Notes: a model not told the origin generated them from the sequence alone. Counted from the stretch's first letter, positions 1 to 8,555 are shown. The stretch is DNA of 64,000 bases from Lentibacter algarum (GCF_018860975.1 NZ_JAHKQI010000008.1:497746-561745); one strand, 5' to 3'. Made by a program: numbers and translations.

Positions 1-931
1 TTAGAACAGTGTCCACTGGCCCCGTGCTTTCGTGTCGTTCATAGAGAAACTCCGACAGGTCACGCAGAACCCCCAGCCGCCCCTGCGGGCGGAAAAAGCT
101 CATCTCACCAGCTTCTAAATGATGTTCAAAACCCGGCTTTCCGGAGTTCATCAAAAACCAGTTACACATCAGATATTCATGGTAATCATCTTGCGTTGTG
201 GCGGACTTGGTGACCACAAATCTGCCCGCGTGCAGAGACAACCAAGACTGCCAAACCTCAGGAACCGATTGCTCTGCATAGGCAAGCGCGATGCAAACTT
301 CGGCCAAAAGATCTGCGTTTTCATCAATGAAAGCCAGAGTGCCTGTGAACATCAGGCTTTGGACTGCTTCGGCGGGAAGCGATAGGCTTTCTTGCCCATA
401 AGCGCTAAGATAGAAAATGATATGGGTCAGCTCATATGCCGCCTTTTTGTTCGGCAAGCTGAAGGTTTCCTTGCGGCAGATAAACTTGTTAAGTCTTCCC
501 AATAACTCGTTGTTATTGCATATCTTATCTGGAATACGACGCAGCAACAACCGCTGTGCTTCAGCTCGCTGCAGATCAGACAGCTCCGCCTCAACCAACC
601 CTTGATTGTGCACCCACTCGCAGAGTTCTGCACCCCTGTTCCCAGGCATACCAATATCCTCAAGATCAAGGGTTATGGAGAGTAAGAAGCGGTAATACTG
701 CGGGAAAAATTTGAGCTGGTTTTCGACGGTTTCATAAAAGCTATCGTATTGGGCCAGCGCCTCGGCAGACAGGCTTGCACCTGTGCTTTGATGAATGTTG
801 AGAAACTCGGCGTTTTCTTTGAGCCAGAAGACGTCATTCTTTCCGCGCCTATGTGCGGCAAAGCTGGCCGCGAGTGCCTCGGATGAGGACACCGGTTTCG
901 GGCGAAACTGTAGTTGAACAACATTTGTCAT
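1..931 (-). CDS. Hypothetical helical protein, partial (C-terminus off the left edge)
   Basis: An uninterrupted reading frame of 310 codons runs from an ATG at 931 to the left edge with no stop, so the gene is partial. The start is chosen because AGGAG lies about 6 nt upstream. The protein is acidic-to-neutral and reads as alpha-helical, with no signal peptide or membrane segment. Around residues 165-182 is a run reading AYELTHIIFYLSAYG. I have a weak memory of THxxFYL-type motifs in helical DUF proteins near natural-product genes, but cannot verify it, so no function is assigned. It lies 54 bp downstream of the FISGS repeat peptide on the same strand, with a hairpin between, so the two are probably co-transcribed. 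Codon use is less GC-rich than in most neighbours, suggesting an accessory gene. Confidence 0.8.
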   Translation of the reverse strand, partial: MTNVVQLQFRPKPVSSSEALAASFAAHRRGKNDVFWLKENAEFLNIHQSTGASLSAEALAQYDSFYETVENQLKFFPQYYRFLLSITLDLEDIGMPGNRGAELCEWVHNQGLVEAELSDLQRAEAQRLLLRRIPDKICNNNELLGRLNKFICRKETFSLPNKKAAYELTHIIFYLSAYGQESLSLPAEAVQSLMFTGTLAFIDENADLLAEVCIALAYAEQSVPEVWQSWLSLHAGRFVVTKSATTQDDYHEYLMCNWFLMNSGKPGFEHHLEAGEMSFFRPQGRLGVLRDLSEFLYERHESTGPVDTVL

Positions 932-953
932 CACGGCTCCTTTCAGAGAGAGA

Positions 954-977
954 ACGGGCGGAGCAAAGCCCGCCCGT
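954..977 (-). terminator. Intercistronic hairpin between repeat peptide and downstream gene
   Basis: A perfect 8-bp stem (ACGGGCGG / CCGCCCGT) with an 8-nt loop lies just after the stop of the repeat peptide and before the ribosome binding site of the next gene. No clean T-run follows on the minus strand (only a TTCTCTCT stretch), so it may be a leaky terminator or an mRNA-stabilising stem that gives much more of the peptide than of the downstream protein. The role is inferred; the stem is seen. Confidence 0.55.
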
Positions 978-985
978 GATCTGAG

Positions 986-1327
986 TTACGAGCCTGAAAT
1001 AAAGGCTTCTACCGCATCGCCATCTTCTGAGGCGCTGGCGTTGGATGGTGCTGAACCAGAGATAAACAGCTCGGCTCCCGAGCCTGTTTGCATGTCCGAG
1101 CCAGAGGGGGCCGAGCCGGAAATGAACAGGTCGGTGCCGGAGCCTGTGCTCATTTCGGCATCGCTGGGAGACGATCCCGAAATGAACAGATCAGTGCCTG
1201 CACCCGCTGTCATGTCACTGTCTGAAGGGGCTGAACCGGAGATGAAAAGCTCTGTTCCCGCGCCGTCAAAAAGCGTTGTTTCGTGAGTTTCGGTGGTTTG
1301 GATTTGGGTTTTACGAAGTGCAGACAT
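986..1327 (-). CDS. FISGS tandem-repeat peptide (possible multi-core precursor)
   Basis: A 113-residue protein with a strong AGGAGG ribosome binding site 6-8 nt upstream of its ATG. Residues 1-20 form a non-repetitive leader rich in T, K and Q. From residue 21 four copies of a 20-residue unit follow, each containing (D/E)LFISGS then a (A/S)PS linker; FISGS begins at residues 28, 48, 68 and 88. A final shorter copy ends the protein exactly on FISGS at 109-113. There is no cysteine, no hydrophobic signal peptide and no membrane segment. The layout of leader, equal-length repeats separated by a polar linker, and C-terminus at the repeat end resembles multi-core precursors of ribosomally made, modified peptides. 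A secreted or structural repeat peptide is the alternative. It may belong to an existing Rhodobacteraceae-restricted DUF family; I cannot confirm. Confidence 0.8.
   Translation of the reverse strand: MSALRKTQIQTTETHETTLFDGAGTELFISGSAPSDSDMTAGAGTDLFISGSSPSDAEMSTGSGTDLFISGSAPSGSDMQTGSGAELFISGSAPSNASASEDGDAVEAFISGS
989..1267 (-). repeat. 60-bp in-frame tandem repeat, four copies plus a partial
   Basis: The DNA coding for the FISGS units repeats every 60 bp on the minus strand. Copies differ mostly at third codon positions and in the linker (SDSDM, SDAEM, SGSDM, SNASAS), so the protein core is conserved more tightly than the DNA. That pattern suggests selection on the FISGS core rather than a very recent duplication. 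Confidence 0.75.
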
Positions 1328-1416
1328 TGTTACCTCCTAAGTTGTCTGCCTCTTATCGTTATCTACTTGAAGTTGAATGGCAAGAATTATCACACACCTT
1401 TAGGTTGTATTGCCGG

Positions 1417-1433
1417 GTTCAAAAACTTTGAAC
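1417..1433. promoter_or_regulatory. Palindrome upstream of the repeat-peptide gene
   Basis: A perfect inverted repeat, GTTCAAA-AAC-TTTGAAC (7-bp arms, 3-nt spacer), sits about 90 bp upstream of the repeat-peptide start in an AT-rich gap of 292 bp shared with the divergent xth gene. It has the size of a dimeric repressor or activator site. No confident -35/-10 pair could be placed. The rest of the gap (1328-1619) is AT-rich and holds no gene I can support. Confidence 0.4.
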
Positions 1434-1619
1434 TGGTCCTAACTGTTTGAAATTATGAAACTTCGAAAGATCAGAAAATCTAAAACTTTGTTAACAATAA
1501 AGGCAAATAATGAAGATAAATGCAGTGGAGCGCGCGGGCTGGGCTGGCGACAAGCTCTTCTGGAATTGTGCTGATTCTTACGCTAGAGCTTAGAGGTCTC
1601 AACAAAGGTAGGCCCGCTC

Positions 1620-2399
1620 ATGAAGATCGCGACATTTAACATTAACGGAGTTAAGGCGCGGTTCGAAACCCTTGTGCAATGGCTCCAAGACAGCGCGCCG
1701 GACGTGGCACTTTTGCAAGAGATCAAATCAGTCGATGAGGCCTTTCCGCGAGACGAAATCGAGGCGCTTGGTTATCAGGTTGAAACCCACGGGCAAAAGT
1801 CGTTCAACGGGGTTGCTATCCTTTCCAAACTGCCGCTCGAAGACGTGGTTCGGGGCCTGCCGGGCGATGACGACGACGAGCAAGCGCGCTGGATTGAGGC
1901 GACCGTTATCGGCAAGACGGCTCTGCGGATATGTGGGTTATACTTGCCCAACGGCAACCCTGCTCCGGGGCCGAAATACCTTTATAAACTTGCTTGGATG
2001 GAACGTTTGCACGCGCGCGCTATCGAGCTGCTGGCAGCGGAAGAACCCTTTCTCATGGCGGGAGATTACAACGTGATCCCGCAAGACGAAGACGCCGCAA
2101 CGCCGGAAGTTTGGCACAGCGATGCGTTGGCGATGCCGCAAACACGGCAGGCATTCCGTCAGTTGCTCAACCTTGGTTTTACCGAGGCATTTCGGGCGCA
2201 AACCCAAGGGCCGGAGCACTATAGTTTCTGGGACTATCAAGCAGGTGCTTGGCAACGCAACAACGGCATCCGGATCGACCACTTTTTGCTGAGTCCCGAA
2301 TGCGCAGACCTAATGACCAAATGCGAAATTCAGGCCGAGATGCGCGGGCGCGAAAAGCCCTCTGATCATGTGCCTGTCTGGCTTGAGCTTGACAACTGA
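1620..2399 (+). CDS. xth: Exodeoxyribonuclease III (AP endonuclease)
   Basis: A 259-residue protein of normal length for the Xth branch of the exonuclease III/AP endonuclease family. It cuts DNA 5' to abasic sites and trims 3' ends in base-excision repair in the cytoplasm. Family landmarks are all visible: an N-terminal FNINGVKAR stretch (residues 6-14), LQEIK with the metal-ligand glutamate E34, GDYNV near residue 147, and SDHVPVWLE near the C-terminus with the catalytic histidine H250. AAAGGTAGG lies upstream of the ATG. It stands alone, divergent from the repeat peptide and convergent with pgi. Confidence 0.95.
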   Translation: MKIATFNINGVKARFETLVQWLQDSAPDVALLQEIKSVDEAFPRDEIEALGYQVETHGQKSFNGVAILSKLPLEDVVRGLPGDDDDEQARWIEATVIGKTALRICGLYLPNGNPAPGPKYLYKLAWMERLHARAIELLAAEEPFLMAGDYNVIPQDEDAATPEVWHSDALAMPQTRQAFRQLLNLGFTEAFRAQTQGPEHYSFWDYQAGAWQRNNGIRIDHFLLSPECADLMTKCEIQAEMRGREKPSDHVPVWLELDN

Positions 2400-2495
2400 A
2401 CCGCGCTTCACAGCATAAATAGGTTAAGAATGCCTTACCCCTTCGCACAGATCAGTTAACTTAACCACGTTGCGAGGCGCTCGCATGTGACTTGC

Positions 2496-2531
2496 GTGCA
2501 TACTGCAGTGCATACCACAGTGCATAATGCG
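2496..2531. repeat. Three 12-bp direct repeats containing GTGCATA
   Basis: GTGCATA occurs at 2496, 2508 and 2520, giving an exact 12-bp period over three units, in the convergent gap between xth and pgi. Being downstream of both genes, it is unlikely to be a promoter operator for them. It may be a small slippage-prone satellite. Confidence 0.6.
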
Positions 2532-2557
2532 TGCCGACAGTTTTGGGCTTTGCTAAG

Positions 2558-2603
2558 GTTAACAAAGCCGCTGCTGGCTTACTGCATGTCAGGCTTTGTT
2601 AAC
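2558..2603 (-). terminator. Long inverted repeat overlapping the pgi stop
   Basis: GTTAACAAAGCC, the last coding bases of pgi, is repeated in perfect inverted orientation about 22 nt downstream (12-bp arms at 2592-2603 and 2558-2569). A further CAAAGCC lies just beyond, giving a second, mutually exclusive 7-bp hairpin. On the minus strand no strong T-run follows, so this is a candidate transcript end or mRNA-stabilising structure for the zwf-pgl-pgi operon rather than a textbook intrinsic terminator. Confidence 0.5.
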
Positions 2604-4193
2604 TTTACGAAAGCGAGCGGCGAGCGTGGCGGTTGAGCTATCAAGCCCACCATCTGATGCGCCTTCAAGCACGGGGAGCAGCGCTGTGGCTTTCTCTTTG
2701 CCAAGTTCGACACCGAACTGGTCAAAGGAGTTGATGCCAAGGATCACCCCCTCAACAAACACCCGATGCTCATAGAGCGCGATGATCTTGCCGAGCATCG
2801 CGGGTGTGAGCTGCTCATAGGCCAGCGTTGTTGACGGGCGATTGCCTGCAAAGGTGCGTTGCGCGGCCTGGGCTTCAAGTTCGGCGCCTTCAAACCCCAG
2901 CTTAGCGGCAATCTCGCGGGCATCATCAAGGCTGCGGCCAAGCATCAGTGCCTGACTCTGGGCCAGACAATTTGCGACCAGAAGCGCGTGGTGATGCGTG
3001 AGATCGGGCTCATGGCCGCGCATGGCGACGAGGAACTCAGCCGGCACGATTTCGGTGCCTTGGTGCAGGAGTTGAAAATAGGCGTGCTGGCCGTTCGTGC
3101 CTGGCGTGCCCCAGACAACAGGGCCGGACCCAAGCGGCAAAGGCGATCCGTCTTTTGCGACAGGCTTGCCGTTGCTCTCCATTTCAAGTTGTTGGAGATA
3201 TGCTGGCAACTTTTCCAAGCGCTGATCATAGGGCAACACGGCGCGGCTGGCATAGCCACAGGCTTTCTGGTTCCAGAGACCGACGAGTGCGAGCAAGATC
3301 GGCAGGTTCTGCGCTGGTTTGGCTGTCTGGAAGTGTTCATCGAGCTCGGCGGCACCCGCGAGGAACGCATCAAAATTGTCAGGGCCGATTGCCAGCATCA
3401 GCGAGAGGCCGATCGGCCCCCAGACGGAATACCGCCCACCGACCCAGTCTTCAAATCCGAACACCCGCTCGGAGGCGATGCCCATAGCAGCGGCTTTTTC
3501 CTCGGAGGTCGAGATTGCTGCAAATTGCGCGCCAGTGTCTGTGACGGTTTTGGCCATCCAAGCCCGCGCGGTTTCGGCGTTGGTCATTGTCTCGATGGTG
3601 GTGAAGGTTTTGGAGGCTACGAGCACCAGAGTTGTTGTCGCGTCGAGGGTTTTTAAGGTGTCAGCGATATGCGCGCCATCGACGTTTGAGACAAAATGCG
3701 TGCGCGGGCCGTCGTGAAAGGGCGCCAGCGCGGCACTGGCCATAGCCGGGCCAAGATCAGACCCGCCGATGCCGATGTTAACCACATCGGTGATCGGGCC
3801 GCCCTGCCCTTTGATCCGCCCTGTGCGGATGTCATTGGCGAAGGTTTGCATGCGGGCGCGTGTGGCGCGCAGCTCGGGCATGACGTCGGCCCCGTCGCTC
3901 ATGATGACGGCATTATCAGGGGCGCGCAGAGCCGTGTGCAGAACGGCGCGGCCTTCGGTTGTGTTGATTTTTTCGCCTGCGAACATGGCTTTGCGCGCGG
4001 CCGGCACATTAACAGCCAAGGCGAGCAACCCGTTCAGGGTTTCGCTGGTGATCGCTGTTTTGGAATAGTCGAAATACAAACCACAGGCCTCGGCAGAGAA
4101 ATCTCTGACGCGCGTGCTATTCTGATCAAACAGTTCAGAGATTTGCGGCCGCGTTTCGGCTTGCTTTAGCAGCGTATTCCAGACGGGTAACAT
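2589..4193 (-). CDS. pgi: Glucose-6-phosphate isomerase
   Basis: A 534-residue cytoplasmic enzyme interconverting glucose 6-phosphate and fructose 6-phosphate. The length fits the bacterial Pgi family. Visible motifs are GIGGSDLGP at residues 141-149, the DWVGGRYSVWGPIG signature in the middle, and the second signature ending GTNGQHAYFQLLHQG. The ATG at 4193 follows GAAGGA about 8 nt upstream. It is the third gene of zwf-pgl-pgi; 48 bp separate it from pgl. In many Rhodobacteraceae glucose is degraded by the Entner-Doudoroff route, so here Pgi probably feeds fructose 6-phosphate back toward Zwf as well as serving gluconeogenesis (inference). Confidence 0.97.
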   Translation of the reverse strand: MLPVWNTLLKQAETRPQISELFDQNSTRVRDFSAEACGLYFDYSKTAITSETLNGLLALAVNVPAARKAMFAGEKINTTEGRAVLHTALRAPDNAVIMSDGADVMPELRATRARMQTFANDIRTGRIKGQGGPITDVVNIGIGGSDLGPAMASAALAPFHDGPRTHFVSNVDGAHIADTLKTLDATTTLVLVASKTFTTIETMTNAETARAWMAKTVTDTGAQFAAISTSEEKAAAMGIASERVFGFEDWVGGRYSVWGPIGLSLMLAIGPDNFDAFLAGAAELDEHFQTAKPAQNLPILLALVGLWNQKACGYASRAVLPYDQRLEKLPAYLQQLEMESNGKPVAKDGSPLPLGSGPVVWGTPGTNGQHAYFQLLHQGTEIVPAEFLVAMRGHEPDLTHHHALLVANCLAQSQALMLGRSLDDAREIAAKLGFEGAELEAQAAQRTFAGNRPSTTLAYEQLTPAMLGKIIALYEHRVFVEGVILGINSFDQFGVELGKEKATALLPVLEGASDGGLDSSTATLAARFRKVNKA

Positions 4194-4241
4194 TGCAGAT
4201 CCTTCATTTGATATTATGACCTGTGGCGACCTGTGGCTGCC

Positions 4242-4916
4242 CTATGGCGCCCAATGCACTGTCATGCCCTCAAGCACGGCATTTACGGGGGCCTTTTCCT
4301 TGGGCAAGGTGGCGGCACGCTCAAGTGCGGTGAGCTTGGCTTGACCGATGATCACCAAGTGTTTTGACAGCGCACCGTTCAGGGTATTTGCTGTCATGCT
4401 GACACGAGCCTCGCGCTGATCGGGGGCGCTTATCGGCGCGAGAATTGCCGATGTTTCGCTGTTAAGCGCAGCCTCTAGCCCTCCGGCACGCGGAAACAGC
4501 GAGGCCGTGTGCATGTCCTCGCCCATCCCGAGCAGGAGAACCGAGATCGGCAGGCTGGGAAGGATGTTTGCCTCAATGTCTGCCAAGGCGCCGTCAGGGG
4601 TTGCAGCGCCTGTGTAATAAGGATGAAACACAGCGTTTGTGGCGCGGCTTTGCAGCAGGCGCTCGCGGATGAGCCGTGCGTTCGAGCGCACATGCGCCTC
4701 GGGCAACCAGCGTTCGTCAGAGAGCATCACATCGACACGAGACCAGTCAAGATCGGCGGCGCAAAGGCTGTCAAAGATCGGCCCTGGAGTGGTTCCGCCC
4801 GGAACAACGAGGCTGGCGCGTTCTTCATGAACAAGCACGTTTTTGAGCTCGCCTGCCAACATGTTTGCAAGGTCCATCGCGAGGATCTCGTCATCGGCGT
4901 ATTTGATTAGTTTCAT
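4242..4916 (-). CDS. pgl: 6-phosphogluconolactonase
   Basis: A 224-residue protein of the DevB/Pgl type of the glucosamine-6-phosphate isomerase-like fold, hydrolysing 6-phosphogluconolactone to 6-phosphogluconate. The N-terminal PGGTTPGPIFD stretch (about residues 39-49) and the DVMLSDERW block (about residues 63-71) are typical of the family, as is VLLLGMGEDMHTASLFP. Its ATG overlaps the zwf stop as ATGA, indicating translational coupling, and it acts directly on the Zwf product. The length is close to the family norm of about 230. Confidence 0.95.
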   Translation of the reverse strand: MKLIKYADDEILAMDLANMLAGELKNVLVHEERASLVVPGGTTPGPIFDSLCAADLDWSRVDVMLSDERWLPEAHVRSNARLIRERLLQSRATNAVFHPYYTGAATPDGALADIEANILPSLPISVLLLGMGEDMHTASLFPRAGGLEAALNSETSAILAPISAPDQREARVSMTANTLNGALSKHLVIIGQAKLTALERAATLPKEKAPVNAVLEGMTVHWAP

Positions 4917-6367
4917 TTGCGTATCTCCCGCCAGCGGCGTCCGTCTTGGTGCATAAGCATGAGGGCGTCAGACGGCCCTGCACTGCCGCTATCATAGGGC
5001 AAAGGGGTGTCGCCTGCATCAACGAAAGCATTGATAATCGGATCGGCCCAGGCCCATGCGGCCTCGACTTCATCATCGCGCATAAACAGGGTTTGGTTGC
5101 CGCGGATCACGTCCATGATCAGGCGCTCGTAAGCGTCGACAACGTCAGTTGCTCCGTCGCCGAGGGCGTCTGCAAAACTCATGTCGAGCGGCACGTCGAT
5201 GAGGCGCATACCGCCCGGCCCCGGCTCTTTGATGGTCACGCCAAGTTCGATGCCTTCGTTGGGCTGAAGGCGGATTGTCAGGATATTGCGGTGACGGCCT
5301 GCTTCCTCGCCGAAGATCGAGTGTGGAGTGTCTTTGAACACCACGGCAATTTCAGAGGCACGATGCTTGAGGCGTTTGCCGGTGCGCAGATAAAACGGAG
5401 TACCCGCCCAACGCCAGTTGCTGATATGGGCTTTGATGGCCACGAAGCTCTCGGTTTTGGAGGATTTGTCGCCGGCGTGCTCTACATAACTTGGTTGCGT
5501 GTCGGTGCCTTCATATTGTCCACGCACGATCTCGTCGGGGGCAACAGGCTCGAGCGCGCGGATGACTTTGAGCTTCTCGTCGCGCACCGCGTCGGGCTCG
5601 AATTTGGCGGGCGGTTCCATCGCGATCAGACAGAGGAGCTGCATAAGATGGTTTTGCACCATGTCGCGCATGGCTCCGGCGCGGTCATAGTATTCGCCCC
5701 GCCCTGCGACACCGACGGTTTCGGCAACGGTGATTTGAATGTGATCAATGTATTGGCTGTTCCAAAGCGGCTCAAACAGCATGTTACCAAAGCGCACAGC
5801 CATAAGGTTTTGCACGGTTTCTTTGCCGAGGTAGTGATCAATCCGGTAGATCTGCTTTTCGTCAAAATGCAACGCCAGCGCGCGGTTTAGTTCACGCGCT
5901 GAGGCGAGGTCACGGCCAAAGGGCTTTTCAACCACAATGCGGGTTTGTTCCCCTGCCATGCCATATTTGTGCAGACGCTCGGCGAGGCCTTCAAACAGGC
6001 TCGGGCCGACGGAAAAGTAGAAGGCTTGTATAACGCCACGCCCAAGCTTGCTGGCAAGTGTTTCCCAGCCGTCTTCGCCGAGCGCGTCGATTTTGACGTA
6101 GTCCAACTGATCGAGAAACGCTTTGAGATCGGCCTTGTCTGCTTTCTCGGCGTCGCCAAACTCGTGCAGGGCTTCGCTGATGTTTTTGCGGTAGTCATCG
6201 GCATCAAAATCGGAGCGGGCCGCGCCGATGATGCGCGCGCCTTCCGGCATTTGGCCAGCGCAGAAACGGTGAAACAGGCTCGGCAGGATCTTGCGGCGTG
6301 CCAGATCACCTGTGCCACCAAAAATGACCAGATCAAATGCGTCAACGGGGATGGTGCGAGAGACCAT
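4913..6367 (-). CDS. zwf: Glucose-6-phosphate 1-dehydrogenase
   Basis: A 484-residue NAD(P)-dependent enzyme oxidising glucose 6-phosphate to 6-phosphogluconolactone, the first step of the oxidative pentose-phosphate and Entner-Doudoroff routes. The nucleotide-binding GGTGDLARRK occupies residues 17-26, and the active-site signature RIDHYLGKE, with the substrate-binding lysine, lies near residue 180. It is first in a zwf-pgl-pgi operon and overlaps pgl by 4 bp. A purine-rich AGAGGAAGAG element precedes the ATG. It is divergent from the radical SAM gene across 137 bp that must hold both promoters. Confidence 0.97.
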   Translation of the reverse strand: MVSRTIPVDAFDLVIFGGTGDLARRKILPSLFHRFCAGQMPEGARIIGAARSDFDADDYRKNISEALHEFGDAEKADKADLKAFLDQLDYVKIDALGEDGWETLASKLGRGVIQAFYFSVGPSLFEGLAERLHKYGMAGEQTRIVVEKPFGRDLASARELNRALALHFDEKQIYRIDHYLGKETVQNLMAVRFGNMLFEPLWNSQYIDHIQITVAETVGVAGRGEYYDRAGAMRDMVQNHLMQLLCLIAMEPPAKFEPDAVRDEKLKVIRALEPVAPDEIVRGQYEGTDTQPSYVEHAGDKSSKTESFVAIKAHISNWRWAGTPFYLRTGKRLKHRASEIAVVFKDTPHSIFGEEAGRHRNILTIRLQPNEGIELGVTIKEPGPGGMRLIDVPLDMSFADALGDGATDVVDAYERLIMDVIRGNQTLFMRDDEVEAAWAWADPIINAFVDAGDTPLPYDSGSAGPSDALMLMHQDGRRWREIRK

Positions 6368-6504
6368 GAGCTAACTCTTCCTCTGTTTGTTGCCGCATTG
6401 ATAGCAGCCTTGGGAAACTTCACAAAGGCGTCAACACAAACCTCGCCTCTTTTTGCCCGCTACTTTTTCGGGTAGCGCTAGAGCACCGACAGCAAGAGGC
6501 CCGC

Positions 6505-7467
6505 ATGGACGACTACATCAACAACCTTCCTGTTACCGCTAACATAGGCAAGTTTCAAGACCCATTGACCACTGCTACCGGCGAATTGCGCGCGCATGTG
6601 CCTCTGAGCAATCCGGAGACGATCTGGTTTAACACGGGAACGCTGTGTAACATTACCTGTGCCAATTGTTACATCGAAAGCTCGCCCACAAACGATGCGC
6701 TGGTTTACATGAGCCGTGCAGAAGTAGAACCCTACCTGGATGAAATTTCCGAGCTTGGCTGGGCTGTTCGCGAGATCGCTTTTACTGGCGGTGAGCCGTT
6801 TATGAACCCCGAGATGATCGGGATGATGGAAGCCGCCCTTGAACGCGGCTTTGAGGTGTTGGTGCTCACCAACGCGATGCGCCCGATGATGCGCAAGTCA
6901 ATGCAGGCGGGCTTGCTCGACTTGCATGAGCGCTTTGGCGACAAAATCACCCTGCGCATTTCTGTTGATCACTACTCCGAAGAGCTGCACGACGCCGAGC
7001 GCGGTAAAGGCAGCCTTGCGCGCACGCTGGAAGGCATGGGCTGGCTGCGTGACAACGGCTTTAACATGGCCGTCGCAGGGCGGATCGCCTTTCATGAAAA
7101 CGAAGCCCAAGCGCGGGCAGGCTATGCTCATCTTTATGCCGAAAACAACTTTAAGATTGATGCGCAAAATGCTGGTATAACTGTTCTTTTCCCCGAGATG
7201 GACATGAGTGCCGAAGTGCCCGAGATAACGACAGAGTGCTGGGGGATTTTGAACAAATCACCAGATGATGTGATGTGCTCTTCCTCGCGCATGGTGGTCA
7301 AACGCAAGGGCGCCGAGCGCCCTGCCGTGCTGGCTTGCACCCTGCTGGCCTACGAGCCGGAGTTCGAGCTTGGGGCGACGCTGCGCGAGGCCAGCAAACT
7401 TGTGCAACTGAACCACCCCCATTGCGCCAAGTTCTGCGTTTTGGGCGGGGCGAGCTGCTCTGCCTAA
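6505..7467 (+). CDS. Orphan radical SAM protein with cysteine-rich C-terminus
   Basis: A 320-residue radical S-adenosylmethionine enzyme of unknown substrate. The cluster-binding motif reads CNITCANC, the canonical CxxxCxxC, near residues 48-55. [11 protein letters not shown] near residue 95 is the SAM-binding GGE motif. The last 80 residues hold at least six more cysteines, the final ones arranged [14 protein letters not shown], suggesting a second, auxiliary iron-sulfur cluster of the SPASM/twitch kind. RBS AAGAGGC lies 5 nt before the ATG. Neighbours are zwf (divergent) and anmK (convergent, overlapping ends), which give no clue to the substrate. No precursor peptide was found next to it. 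Domain assignment is firm; function is not. Confidence 0.85.
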   Translation: MDDYINNLPVTANIGKFQDPLTTATGELRAHVPLSNPETIWFNTGTLCNITCANCYIESSPTNDALVYMSRAEVEPYLDEISELGWAVREIAFTGGEPFMNPEMIGMMEAALERGFEVLVLTNAMRPMMRKSMQAGLLDLHERFGDKITLRISVDHYSEELHDAERGKGSLARTLEGMGWLRDNGFNMAVAGRIAFHENEAQARAGYAHLYAENNFKIDAQNAGITVLFPEMDMSAEVPEITTECWGILNKSPDDVMCSSSRMVVKRKGAERPAVLACTLLAYEPEFELGATLREASKLVQLNHPHCAKFCVLGGASCSA

Positions 7468-8555
7468 GGCTTACTGAGTGTGCCTCCGCCAACGGAGGCG
7501 CGCACGCCTGTTGTGCTGGGGCAGGACGTTGGCAGCCCGCGCGCAACCCTTACGGCGAGATAGGCAAAGGCCTGCGCTTCCAGCATATCTCCGTTGAGGC
7601 CGGTGTCGTCGATATTGCGAACTGGCACATCAAGTGCCGCTTGCAGCATTTGCATCATCACAGGGTTGAGCCGCCCGCCGCCTGTGACCAGCACTTCTTT
7701 TGGCGGCACGGGGGCGTGGTCCATTGCCTGTAAAACAGAGGCCGCGGCCATGCCTGTGAGCGTTGCGGCAGCGTCGGCATCAGAGAGCTCGAACACCAGT
7801 TCGCGCATTTCGCAAAAAGCGTCTCTGTCCAATGACTTGGGCGGAATTTTGTAAAAATACGGATCAGCAAGGAAGAGTTCGAGTGCGCCGGTTTCGACCG
7901 TGCCTTTGCGGGCCAATGCGCCGTCTTTGTCATAGGGCTGGCCGAGACGCTCTTGCAGCAAATCGTTGATTGGCGCATTCGCCGGGCCTGTGTCAAAGGC
8001 CAGCACTGCGCCCTCGGTTTCGGGGGCCTCGATGCGTGGATCGGTGAAGGTTATGTTGCCAACCCCGCCGAGATTGAGGAAGGCGACAGGCTCTTTGTAA
8101 CCCAGATAGCGCGCGCAGGCATGGTGAAAGAACGGCGCTAAAGGTGCGCCCTCGCCACCCATTTCAATGTCGGCTGTGCGAAAATCCCACACAACTGGCG
8201 TGTTGAGTTCCCTGGCCAGCACCGCCCCGTCACCCATTTGATGCGTTCCGCGATTGTGCGGGTCGTGCGCGAGGGTTTGACCGTGAAAACCGATGAGCTC
8301 GGCAGCGTAAGGTTTAAGCGCTTCAATATGCGTTTGTTGAGTGATTTCAAAGGCCTGCTCCAAGCTTTCGTCGCCCTGCCACTTGCCCAATGCGGCGCGT
8401 AAAACCTGTTGCTCGGCAGACGTGTAGCCACGATAGCCTGTGTCGCCAAAGCTGAAGATATCGCGACCATCGGTGACCACGACGGCCACGTCGACGCCAT
8501 CAAGCGAGGTGCCGCTCATCGCGCCCAAGGCCGTGACTTTCGCGCTCTTCAACAT
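7464..8555 (-). CDS. anmK: Anhydro-N-acetylmuramic acid kinase
   Basis: A 363-residue AnmK-family kinase that hydrolyses and phosphorylates 1,6-anhydro-MurNAc to MurNAc 6-phosphate during recycling of cell-wall peptidoglycan. Seen: [16 protein letters not shown] at the N-terminus (the ATPase-fold phosphate loop with the conserved DG), the [10 protein letters not shown] motif, and [14 protein letters not shown] near the C-terminus. The length matches the family (about 370). It ends 4 bp inside the 3' end of the convergent radical SAM gene and is divergent from tyrS by 72 bp. Confidence 0.95.
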   Translation of the reverse strand: MLKSAKVTALGAMSGTSLDGVDVAVVVTDGRDIFSFGDTGYRGYTSAEQQVLRAALGKWQGDESLEQAFEITQQTHIEALKPYAAELIGFHGQTLAHDPHNRGTHQMGDGAVLARELNTPVVWDFRTADIEMGGEGAPLAPFFHHACARYLGYKEPVAFLNLGGVGNITFTDPRIEAPETEGAVLAFDTGPANAPINDLLQERLGQPYDKDGALARKGTVETGALELFLADPYFYKIPPKSLDRDAFCEMRELVFELSDADAAATLTGMAAASVLQAMDHAPVPPKEVLVTGGGRLNPVMMQMLQAALDVPVRNIDDTGLNGDMLEAQAFAYLAVRVARGLPTSCPSTTGVRASVGGGTLSKP

